Assembly: GCA_029245825.1 (NCBI GenBank)
Contig: JAQWON010000115.1
Location: forward strand, 1 to 5,616
Origin: Flavobacteriaceae bacterium
Lineage (GTDB): Bacteria > Bacteroidota > Bacteroidia > Flavobacteriales > Flavobacteriaceae
Direction of reading: 5' to 3'
DNA: 5,616 nucleotides
The position numbers and the translations under genes are program-made. Of the stretch, positions 1-5,616 are shown in pieces; the stretch's first letter is position 1, and each line of letters starts with the position of its first letter. Under the pieces are notes generated by a model. That model worked only from the letters and a program-made list of their open reading frames with translations. It was not told the origin of the DNA and made no database searches.

Positions 1-1
1 C

Positions 2-2383
2 TCTTCAGATCCATACTTTGTTGATAAACCATCTCAAGAAGTTAATGTGATTACAATGGATGATGATGTTGCAGGAATATCTTTAGTTGCAACAGATAAT
101 TTAACTAGTGAAGATGGTGATGAGGGTTATATCACTGTTACATTAACAACCCCTCCATCTCAAGACGTTACAATTTCATTTGTTAGCAGTAATGAAAATG
201 AAGGATTTACTGATGAAACAATTGTTTTTTCATCTACTAATTGGGATATACCACAAACCATAAGGATAGATGGAGTTGACGACATTGTTCCAATAACAGA
301 TGGTGCGATTGAATATTTGGTTAGTATAACAAGTATTGTTACAGATGATCCTAACTATAAAGTTATATTACCTTCAGAGATTGCTCCAATTTCAATGACT
401 AACCAAGACAATGATAACCCTGGAATTTTTGTTAGTTTGGCTAATAATGATTTTACAACTAGTGAATCTGGAGAGAGTGTCAAAATAAGGTTTAATTTAT
501 TATCTAAACCATCAGGTAATGCATCTGTTAGTATGCCGTTATCACTTGAAATTCCATCAACTTATATAACATCTGAAGAACCCCAGGATAGTACTGTTAT
601 AACTGCATCTTCGGGAGCTAAATATTCCTCAGGATCAGCTGACACAGAGATGGATCTTACAGATACATCAATAAGTATTGAAAATGAAAACTGGAATAAA
701 CCTGAAATGAATGAAATTATAATTGATGGCGTTGATGATTTCGTAATTGATGGAGATCAAATCAGAATTTTTGTTACTGGAGATCCTTCATCTGGAGATC
801 CTGTTTATGAAAATCTAGACGCGTCAAACGTTGCAGACGTACAATTAATTAATTTAGATAATGATTCTGAAGGAATATGGATCTTTTCACCACTTGGGAC
901 AGGATCCTCTTCTACCAATAACAGTTTAATCTACTCAGACCCCCAAGTACTTTCTGAAGATGGGACAACCTGTGAGATCAATTTAAAATTGTCTGCAGAG
1001 CCTGAGAGCGAGGTTGTACTTTATTTAACACTGACTGACTTTTCTGAGGTTAGTGTAAACCTTGTTCAGCTCATATTTACTTCTTTAAACTGGGATACTG
1101 AACAACAAGTTATTCTAACGGGAGTGGATGATCTACTTTTTGATGGGCCAATATCCTCTCAATTACTTATAAGCATTGATCCCAATACTGCTGAACCGAA
1201 TTTTAAATCTTTCGAGACAGTTCGAATTGATCTGGTTACACTTGATAATGATGTTGATAATGACAATGACAACACTCATATTAGTATAGATAATTGTCCA
1301 TCAACTCCTAACCCTGATCAATTAGATTTTGATAATGATTCTATAGGAGACTTGTGTGATGAAGACATTGATGGGGATGGTGTCCTAAATATAACGGAGA
1401 CAAATGATGGAACAAACCCAAGAAACTCATGTGATTTTCTCGGAACCAGTATAACATTACCAGTTACTGTTGATCAAGATTGTGACAATGATGGAGTAAA
1501 GAATTCGGATGATTTAGATGATGATAATGATGGGATTCTAGATACAGAAGAGGGAGAGGGAGATTTAGATCAAGATGGATTTCCCAATCGAATAGATTCT
1601 GATAGCGATGGTGACTTTTGTTCAGATGTTGTAGAAGCAGGATTTTCAGATCTTAATGGGGATGGATTTTTAGGATCAAATCCTGTAATTGTTGACAATA
1701 ATGGATTAGTTATTTCAGGGGTTGGATATACCACTCCTATAGACAATGATAATTCTGGAGTTTTGGATTACCTAGAAGATCTTGTTCAAATTCAAATTAC
1801 TACACAACCAGAAAAACTTGTGAAAGTTGCTCCTGATGAAATGATTGAAATTAAAGTAGATACATCACCGCAACAAAATGTTGAGATTCAATGGCAGATT
1901 AGTAAAGATTCTGGTAATTCATGGTCAGACCTTGAAGAGTCTTCTGATTTTCAGGGAGTAACTAGTTATAATTTAAGAATTTATAATTCAAAAGATGAAT
2001 GGGTAGGATGGAAACTTAGAGCCTCTTTAACAGATACTTCAATGTTTTGTTCTGAAGAGATTTTCTCTGATGAATCATCACTTGATTATCAGGAGCTTTT
2101 TATCCCTAATGCTTTCTCTCCAGACAATGATGGCATAAATGATTTTTGGTTTATCAAAGGATTATCAAAATTTCCTAACAACAGGGTCATTATATATTCA
2201 AGATGGGAAATGAAAGTTCTTGATGAAGGACCATACATGAATGATTGGAATGGAGAGCAAAAAGCAGGAAATAATCTTGGATCTGATGTAAACCTTCCTG
2301 AAGGCACCTATTTCTATATTTTAGACCTTGGAGATGGACAGTCTGCTAGAAAAGGTTTTATCTATTTAAGGCGAAGACAATAA
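2..2383 (+). CDS. Large secreted/surface protein with Calx-beta-like repeats, TSP type 3 repeats and T9SS type B sorting domain (5' partial)
   Basis: This is the C-terminal part of a large exported protein. The frame is open from base 2 and the translation before the GTG at 47 (SSDPYF..) already reads as the tail of a repeat, so the true start lies outside the window. From N to C it shows: the end of one Calx-beta-like repeat and three more (about 68-1252); an Asp/Asn-rich thrombospondin type 3 region (about 1247-1769) with calcium-binding loops such as DIDGDGVLN and DDDNDGILD; an Ig-like region (about 1784-2086) containing IQWQISKDSGNSW; and a CHU_C / gliding-motility C-terminal domain (about 2093-2380) with IPNAFSPDNDGINDFW, FPNNRVIIYSRW, LPEGTYFYILDLG and a terminal FIYLRRRQ. 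This domain family directs export through the type IX system and release or attachment at the cell surface. A role in adhesion or matrix is inferred. The canonical RWG of the sorting domain is RWE here. Confidence 0.93.
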   Translation, partial: SSDPYFVDKPSQEVNVITMDDDVAGISLVATDNLTSEDGDEGYITVTLTTPPSQDVTISFVSSNENEGFTDETIVFSSTNWDIPQTIRIDGVDDIVPITDGAIEYLVSITSIVTDDPNYKVILPSEIAPISMTNQDNDNPGIFVSLANNDFTTSESGESVKIRFNLLSKPSGNASVSMPLSLEIPSTYITSEEPQDSTVITASSGAKYSSGSADTEMDLTDTSISIENENWNKPEMNEIIIDGVDDFVIDGDQIRIFVTGDPSSGDPVYENLDASNVADVQLINLDNDSEGIWIFSPLGTGSSSTNNSLIYSDPQVLSEDGTTCEINLKLSAEPESEVVLYLTLTDFSEVSVNLVQLIFTSLNWDTEQQVILTGVDDLLFDGPISSQLLISIDPNTAEPNFKSFETVRIDLVTLDNDVDNDNDNTHISIDNCPSTPNPDQLDFDNDSIGDLCDEDIDGDGVLNITETNDGTNPRNSCDFLGTSITLPVTVDQDCDNDGVKNSDDLDDDNDGILDTEEGEGDLDQDGFPNRIDSDSDGDFCSDVVEAGFSDLNGDGFLGSNPVIVDNNGLVISGVGYTTPIDNDNSGVLDYLEDLVQIQITTQPEKLVKVAPDEMIEIKVDTSPQQNVEIQWQISKDSGNSWSDLEESSDFQGVTSYNLRIYNSKDEWVGWKLRASLTDTSMFCSEEIFSDESSLDYQELFIPNAFSPDNDGINDFWFIKGLSKFPNNRVIIYSRWEMKVLDEGPYMNDWNGEQKAGNNLGSDVNLPEGTYFYILDLGDGQSARKGFIYLRRRQ
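68..1252 (+). repeat. Three degenerate protein-level Calx-beta-like repeats
   Basis: Three tandem repeats are visible in the translation, at about 68-415, 416-865 and 866-1252, preceded by the tail of another at 2-67. Each has an SED/SES-type start of a beta strand, then an NW..PQ-type element followed by GVDD and DG (NWDIPQTIRIDGVDD; NWNKPEMNEIIIDGVDD; NWDTEQQVILTGVDD), and closes with an Asp-rich linker (NQDNDNPGI, NLDNDSEGI, TLDNDVDND). The unit is normally about 115-130 residues. The second is about 150 because of a Ser/Thr-rich insertion near 520-660. The copies are divergent in DNA, so this is an old protein-domain repeat and not a recent tandem duplication. Such repeats are common in large marine-bacterial surface proteins. 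Confidence 0.8.
1247..1769 (+). repeat. Thrombospondin type 3-like Asp/Asn-rich calcium-binding region
   Basis: The translation is dominated by D-x-D-x-D-G and DNDS-type loops: DNDNDNTHISIDNCP, LDFDNDSIGDLCDED, IDGDGVLN, DCDNDGVKNSDDLDDDND, LDQDGFPNRIDSDSDGD and DLNGDGF. It also has the spaced NCPSTPNPDQ and LCDED cysteines typical of TSP type 3 repeats. In DNA this gives a low-complexity GAT/AAT-rich stretch, densest at 1250-1350 and 1480-1560. In related surface proteins this region binds calcium and forms a rigid spacer, here between the Calx-beta-like array and the C-terminal Ig-like and sorting domains. Confidence 0.85.
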
Positions 2384-2398
2384 ATTAATTTATTCAAA

Positions 2399-2773
2399 GT
2401 GAAATTGCATTTTTGGACTTTAAGTTCAGTTCTATTAATATTGATTATTTTATTTCTAAGTTTTTATCCCTTTGCAATTTCTGAGAAAGAACCCTTTTTC
2501 AAGCATCAAGACAAAATAGCACATTTTCTTTTGTATTTTTCACTCACCTTTAGCCTAATAAAATCATTTAAGGGGGAGTTGTTTTTAGTTAATTCTTTTT
2601 TTTTATCAGCATCAATATCATTTTCATTTGGCACCTTAATTGAAATTCTTCAGCCCGTTTTAACTGAGTATAGAGAAGGAAGTTTTTATGATGCACTTTT
2701 TAACTTATTAGGGATCATATTCACTCTAATTATTTTTATTTTTGAAAAAAGTTATTTTGGAAGCAGAAATTAA
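2399..2773 (+). CDS. VanZ-like family small integral membrane protein
   Basis: This 124-residue inner-membrane protein has about four helices: residues 7-27, 39-54, 61-84 and 97-116. It carries the VanZ-like signature. D38-K-I-A-H42 opens helix 2, GTLIEILQ (78-85) ends helix 3, and an Arg (R92), D98 and N102..G105 follow in the order R..S.YDAL.NLLG. VanZ itself gives low-level teicoplanin resistance, but most Bacteroidota homologues are uncharacterised, so only the family is claimed. The start is GTG at 2399, 15 bases after the surface-protein stop. No Shine-Dalgarno is evident, as is usual in this phylum. The length matches short VanZ-like proteins and the start gives a sensible short cytoplasmic N-terminus. 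Its 3' end overlaps the epimerase gene by 32 bases. Co-transcription is likely, but a functional link to the epimerase is not shown. Confidence 0.9.
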   Translation: MKLHFWTLSSVLLILIILFLSFYPFAISEKEPFFKHQDKIAHFLLYFSLTFSLIKSFKGELFLVNSFFLSASISFSFGTLIEILQPVLTEYREGSFYDALFNLLGIIFTLIIFIFEKSYFGSRN

Positions 2774-3812
2774 ATTTCATAAGGTATTAATTAAGAAAAG
2801 ATTCCCTTTGGAAATAAGTAGAGGGGTAAAGGGAGATTCATTTAATCTTTTTATAGAATACAAGAAAAAGGGTATAACCGGATGGGGAGAAGTTGCTCCT
2901 GGGGGAACAGAAAAAGCTGCAACTTGTGAAATAGCGGAACAAGAATTGAAAAGATTAATTGAAGTTGGCATTGATGAAATTTCATTAGAAGAAATGAATG
3001 ATATTTCTAAGGAAATGCAAATTGCTCCCTGTGCATATGCTGGACTAGATATGGCAATTTGGGATTGGAAAGCAAAAAAAGCTAAATTGCCGCTATACAA
3101 ATACCTTGGAATTAAAAAGCCTTTTGTCCCGACTTCTGTGACTATTGGAATAAACCCTCCTCATATAATTAAAGAAAGAATACCTATGATAATGCAGGGG
3201 AATAATTTTAAATCCTTTAAAATTAAATTAGGCTCACCTGACGGAATTGAGGTAGATAAAGAAATGTTTTCTCAGGTTTTGGATAGCAATAAAATGTATA
3301 ATGCAAAAATCAGAGTTGATGCCAATGGAGGATGGTCAACTAAAGACGCTATATTAATGATTAAATGGTTGTCTGAAAGAGGAGTTGAATATATTGAGCA
3401 GCCATTGGAGGAAGGGCAAGAAAAAGAATTAGAATATTTAATAAAAAAAAGTGTTCTGCCAATTTATGCCGATGAGTCTTGCCGATTTTCTGAAGATGTA
3501 AATAAGTTAGCTAATTGTGTAGATGGTGTGAACATGAAATTAATGAAGTGTGGAGGGATAACTGAAGCATTGAAAATAATCGATTCTGCAAAATCACTTA
3601 ATCTTAAAACAATGATTGGCTGTATGAGCGAGTCTTCTGTATCAATATCAGCAGCTTCTTCTATATCGGGATTAATTGATTATATTGATTTAGATTCTCA
3701 TTATAATTTGAATCCCGACCCCGCTAAAGGGCCCCTTTTCATTGAAGGAGTTACAATGCCAAGAGAGGCTGAGGGGCATGGAGGGGTTTTAAAAAAAGAG
3801 TTTTATGCTTAA
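2742..3812 (+). CDS. Dipeptide epimerase / N-acyl-glutamate racemase-like enzyme, enolase superfamily (DgcA-like)
   Basis: This 356-residue cytoplasmic enzyme belongs to the muconate-lactonizing subgroup of the enolase superfamily, close to L-Ala-D/L-Glu epimerases. The N-terminal capping domain (about 1-120) includes GWGEVAPGG. The (beta/alpha)7-beta barrel has all catalytic positions: K160-I-K162; metal ligands D193 (VDANGGW), E219 (IEQP) and D244 (ADES); and K266 (NMKLMKCGG) opposite. The D316-L-D318 pair matches the DxD motif that holds the dipeptide amino group in characterised epimerases. The reaction is alpha-proton abstraction and return, inverting one stereocentre. The DUF1611 neighbour suggests a DgcA-type role, N-acetyl-D-Glu to N-acetyl-L-Glu, but an L-Ala-D-Glu epimerase is equally compatible. 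There is no ATG before residue M85, well inside the fold, and an in-frame stop at 2727, so the start is TTG at 2742 (or TTG at 2757). The enzyme class is sure, the substrate is not. Confidence 0.93.
   Translation: MKKVILEAEIKFHKVLIKKRFPLEISRGVKGDSFNLFIEYKKKGITGWGEVAPGGTEKAATCEIAEQELKRLIEVGIDEISLEEMNDISKEMQIAPCAYAGLDMAIWDWKAKKAKLPLYKYLGIKKPFVPTSVTIGINPPHIIKERIPMIMQGNNFKSFKIKLGSPDGIEVDKEMFSQVLDSNKMYNAKIRVDANGGWSTKDAILMIKWLSERGVEYIEQPLEEGQEKELEYLIKKSVLPIYADESCRFSEDVNKLANCVDGVNMKLMKCGGITEALKIIDSAKSLNLKTMIGCMSESSVSISAASSISGLIDYIDLDSHYNLNPDPAKGPLFIEGVTMPREAEGHGGVLKKEFYA
3791..3800 (+). promoter_or_regulatory. Purine-rich ribosome-binding stretch for the DUF1611 gene
   Basis: The sequence AAAAAAAGAG lies 4 bases before the ATG at 3805, inside the end of the epimerase gene. 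It is the only start in the window with a reasonable Shine-Dalgarno-like element. Together with the 8-base overlap it supports ATG 3805 as the start and suggests translational coupling to the epimerase. The match is weak (no GGAGG core), so this is suggestive only. Confidence 0.35.
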
Positions 3813-4845
3813 AGAGAACGAAAGGGTAGCGATATATCTTGAAGGACATTTGCATAGTGAATATGGTAAGATGGGAATTGGAGCTATTAGATATCTTTCA
3901 AATAAGATTGTTGCAGTAATAGACTCCAAAAATGCCGGTTCAGATATCTCATCTCAGCATGATATATCTAAAAATATACCGATAGTTAAATCTCTACAAC
4001 AGGCGATAGACTTGGGCGCTGAGGTTTTAATACTTGGTATTGCAAATTCTGGTGGTAAAATACTCGATGAGTGGACTAGTTTAATAAAGGAAGCTTTAGA
4101 AAAAGGATTATCTCTAGTGAATGGAATGCACGATCAATTGGCAAATCGATATAAGGATCTTATCAAAGATGATAATCAGTGGATTTGGGATGTAAGAGTT
4201 CCGCAATTTATTCCCAATATAGGAAGTGGTGAAGCAATGAAACTAAATAATATTAGAGTTTTAATGATTGGAACAGATATGGGCTCTGGTAAAATGACTT
4301 CCGGACTTGAATTGTTTTCAATAGCTAAAAAGGATGGTTATAAAAGCAGCTTTATCGCAACAGGTCAAGTTGGAATTATAATTACAGGTAAAGGGATACC
4401 GCTTGATGGATATAAGGTTGATCACGCATGTGGCGCAGTCGAAAAAGTAATTATGGATGAGAGAGATAAAGAATTGATTGTTATAGAGGGTCAAGGTTCA
4501 ATACTGCATCCTGGAAGTACGGCTACCCTACCTTTAATGCGAGGTAGTTGTCCAACTCATATGATTCTTTGCCATAGAGCTTCGACTACTTCATTAAGAT
4601 ATCCAAAGAATATTTTATTTCCAGATTTAAAAAAATTTGTAAAACTCAATGAAGATCTTGTCTCTGTTTGTGGGACCTACAAAAGCGCAAAAGTTATAGG
4701 AATTGCTCTAAACACTTATCATCTTTCAAAAGAGCAAGCTGAAAAAGAAATAGAGAGAATTGAAAAACATACAGGAATTGCAACAACTGATTTTATACGG
4801 TTTGGTGGAGCATCAAAAATTTGGAACTTAATTAAAAAAGGATAA
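3805..4845 (+). CDS. DUF1611 family protein, DgcN-like (putative D-glutamate N-acetyltransferase)
   Basis: This 346-residue cytoplasmic protein has the two-part DUF1611 build. A Rossmann-like N-terminal domain (about 1-140) has VLILGIANSGG (74-84) and VNGMHDQLA (105-113). A P-loop C-terminal domain (about 148-346) has G156-TDMGSG-K163-MT, FIATGQVGI (183-191), IVIEGQGSILHPG (225-237) and LCHRAS (255-260). The P-loop resembles that of dethiobiotin synthetase (GTDT..GKT). A homologue, DgcN, is reported to N-acetylate D-glutamate, and DgcA then racemises the product. The 8-base overlap with a DgcA-like epimerase makes the same pathway the leading inference, but activity and acyl donor are not proven by sequence. 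ATG 3805 is supported by AAAGAG just upstream. Length is near full size for the family, with no truncation. The gene ends only 2 bases from the convergent gene. Confidence 0.92.
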   Translation: MLKENERVAIYLEGHLHSEYGKMGIGAIRYLSNKIVAVIDSKNAGSDISSQHDISKNIPIVKSLQQAIDLGAEVLILGIANSGGKILDEWTSLIKEALEKGLSLVNGMHDQLANRYKDLIKDDNQWIWDVRVPQFIPNIGSGEAMKLNNIRVLMIGTDMGSGKMTSGLELFSIAKKDGYKSSFIATGQVGIIITGKGIPLDGYKVDHACGAVEKVIMDERDKELIVIEGQGSILHPGSTATLPLMRGSCPTHMILCHRASTTSLRYPKNILFPDLKKFVKLNEDLVSVCGTYKSAKVIGIALNTYHLSKEQAEKEIERIEKHTGIATTDFIRFGGASKIWNLIKKG

Positions 4846-4847
4846 GA

Positions 4848-5297
4848 TTATTTACAGTGGTGATCTGCTGCCTTTGTAGCAATCTGGTTATTCGGCTTTA
4901 CATTTACTTTATATCCTAAAGAATTTGCCCACCCCTTTGCAGCTGAAATCAATTTATTTGATATGAACTTTTCATCATTATTGTAATCCATATCTATTTC
5001 GATTTTAACATTAATTTGTTTTGAAAGCCATTCAGCCACCTCTATACTCATTTCAGCCTCTTTCCATAAACGCTTCCAAATATCATCTATAATTATTTCA
5101 TCTTTCTTACTAATTATGTAATGAACTCCTCTGCTTCCAAATCTATATGCTATGGCTGTAACATATTTGGTTTTTTTGCCAACATTTTGTGAATCAGATC
5201 CGATATGAATCTGACTATATGGAGAATTTTTTAAAACATTCAAAGTATGACTTAAGGGGTCAATTATTTTTCCGTGAATATCTTTAAAAAGAAGCAT
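4848..5297 (-). CDS. YkuK-family (DUF458) RNase H-fold protein
   Basis: This 149-residue soluble protein belongs to the ribonuclease H-like YkuK family. The first strand carries HIGSDSQN (31-38), with D35 in the place of the first catalytic aspartate. It is followed by YVTAIAYRFGSRGVHYII (45-62), an acidic helix with E80, E82 and E86, the strand KIEIDMDYN (98-106) with D102 and D104, and a C-terminal VKPNNQIATKAADHH in which D145 can complete the acidic site. The arrangement of carboxylates suggests a metal-dependent nuclease fold, but no physiological substrate is known for the family. The ATG at 5297 gives a full-length product and is the only sensible start. It is transcribed against the DUF1611 gene, ending 2 bases from it, so it is not in that operon. 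Its upstream region contains a perfect palindrome. Confidence 0.92.
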   Translation of the reverse strand: MLLFKDIHGKIIDPLSHTLNVLKNSPYSQIHIGSDSQNVGKKTKYVTAIAYRFGSRGVHYIISKKDEIIIDDIWKRLWKEAEMSIEVAEWLSKQINVKIEIDMDYNNDEKFISNKLISAAKGWANSLGYKVNVKPNNQIATKAADHHCK

Positions 5298-5328
5298 TAG
5301 TGAATTTGTTGATATGAAATTACTTTAT

Positions 5329-5348
5329 TAAAAGAAAATTTTCTTTTA
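5329..5348. repeat. Perfect 20-base palindrome upstream of the YkuK-like gene
   Basis: The sequence TAAAAGAAAATTTTCTTTTA is its own reverse complement, centred between 5338 and 5339, with its near edge 31 bases before the YkuK-like ATG at 5297. It has no loop, so as DNA it suits a dimeric regulator better than a terminator does. On the - strand a poor match to the Bacteroidota -7 element (TAATTTCA, complement of 5315-5322, against TAnnTTTG) lies just downstream, which would put the palindrome over the spacer and -33 region. The composition is nearly all A/T, so chance or a simple A-tract effect is possible. Its operator role is inference. Confidence 0.4.
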
Positions 5349-5428
5349 TTTCAATTCCTGAAACCAAAATTTTTTAGTGCTCTCATTTAAAAATACTTTA
5401 ATTAAATTATATATTAATATTTTTGAAT

Positions 5429-5593
5429 ATGAATTTTAGAATTATCCTTAAGATTCTTTTGTTTGTCTTATCAGGGATTTGTTTCACAGTAGTTTATTTG
5501 ATGTATTCAAATCTTTCTTTTATAGACACCCCTTATTTGGTCTGGGGATTTATTTTGTTGTTTTTTGGACTAATAATTAAACGAAGAAAATAA
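5429..5593 (+). CDS. Hypothetical 54-residue membrane protein with two transmembrane segments
   Basis: ATG 5429 to TAA 5591 encodes 54 residues. The product begins MNFRIILKILLF, has a first hydrophobic segment at about 5-26 and a short polar turn (YSNLSFIDTP, 26-35), then a second segment at about 36-50 (YLVWGFILLFFGLII) and ends in KRRK. Basic residues at both ends and none between predict a hairpin with both termini in the cytoplasm. Short two-helix proteins of this type are common and unnamed in Bacteroidota. I do not recognise a family. No Shine-Dalgarno is seen. TATTTTTG at 5418-5425 matches the -7 consensus TAnnTTTG but is too close to the ATG for an ordinary leader and has no clear -33 partner. 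The coherent membrane topology supports a real gene, but such short AT-rich frames can be accidental. Confidence 0.55.
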   Translation: MNFRIILKILLFVLSGICFTVVYLMYSNLSFIDTPYLVWGFILLFFGLIIKRRK

Positions 5594-5616
5594 ATTAATT
5601 TTTAAGCCAACCCCTT

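Noticed and set aside
47..49. GTG at 47 as the start of the surface-protein gene
   Set aside because: The frame is open to the left edge, and the residues before it (SSDPYF..EVN) fit the end of a Calx-beta-like repeat, so 47 is an internal codon.
1247..1600. GAT/AAT-rich stretch as a DNA-level tandem repeat or phase-variable tract
   Set aside because: The pattern follows Asp/Asn codons of TSP type 3 loops, and the unit length varies. No exact tandem DNA unit is present.
2089..2307. Minus-strand open frame of 72 codons inside the sorting domain
   Set aside because: It lies wholly antisense to a well-supported domain, has no recognisable motif, and reads as a shadow of the coding strand.
2399..2773. 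VanZ-like gene as evidence of glycopeptide resistance
   Set aside because: Only the family signature is present. There are no vanA/H/X-type genes nearby, and Gram-negative VanZ-like proteins have no established link to resistance.
2777..3100. Minus-strand open frame of 107 codons inside the epimerase gene
   Set aside because: It is antisense to the conserved capping domain, with no family features and biased composition typical of a shadow frame.
5602..5616. Possible 3' end of a minus-strand gene entering from the right edge (reads KGLA then TAA)
   Set aside because: Only four codons are visible, and a stop in one frame is expected by chance. It cannot be supported.
1..5616. CRISPR array, tRNA, rRNA, insertion sequence or riboswitch
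   Set aside because: No direct-repeat/spacer pattern, transposase, terminal inverted repeats or recognisable RNA gene was seen. Almost all of the window is accounted for by protein-coding genes.

Overview
The window is AT-rich, gene-dense DNA from a member of the Bacteroidota, probably a marine or other free-living gliding-type bacterium of the Flavobacteriia or Cytophagia. The clearest evidence is the first gene. It ends in a type B (CHU_C / gliding-motility-associated) C-terminal domain, the sorting signal of the type IX secretion system (T9SS), which is confined to this phylum. The general lack of strong Shine-Dalgarno sequences fits the same assignment. Genus or species cannot be told from this sequence.

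Layout. (1) Positions 1-2383, + strand: the 3' part of a large secreted or surface protein, open at the left edge. It has a run of Calx-beta-like repeats, a calcium-binding thrombospondin type 3 Asp/Asn-rich stretch, an Ig-like region and the T9SS sorting domain. (2) 2399-2773, +: a small four-helix VanZ-like membrane protein with a GTG start. (3) 2742-3812, +: an enolase-superfamily dipeptide epimerase / N-acyl-amino-acid racemase with all catalytic residues, using a TTG start inside the VanZ-like gene. (4) 3805-4845, +: a DUF1611 protein related to DgcN, overlapping the epimerase by 8 bases. (5) 4848-5297, - strand: a YkuK-family RNase H-fold protein that converges on gene 4 with a 2-base gap. 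(6) 5429-5593, +: a 54-residue hypothetical protein with two membrane segments. The space between 5 and 6 holds a perfect 20-base palindrome.

How the genes fit together. Genes 1 to 4 are co-directional, and their junctions are a 15-base gap, a 32-base overlap and an 8-base overlap, so they could share a transcript. The functional core is the epimerase + DUF1611 pair. In marine Proteobacteria and haloarchaea a homologous pair (DgcA + DgcN) is reported to salvage D-glutamate: DgcN N-acetylates D-Glu and DgcA racemises N-acetyl-D-Glu to the L form. A role in recycling peptidoglycan-derived D-Glu or L-Ala-D-Glu is therefore the best inference, though the exact substrate is not fixed by sequence. 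The surface protein, the YkuK-like protein and the small membrane protein have no evident link to this pathway. The most interesting points are this pair in a Bacteroidota setting, the intact BioD-like P-loop in the DUF1611 protein, the non-ATG start nested in the VanZ-like gene, and the palindrome upstream of the YkuK-like gene.
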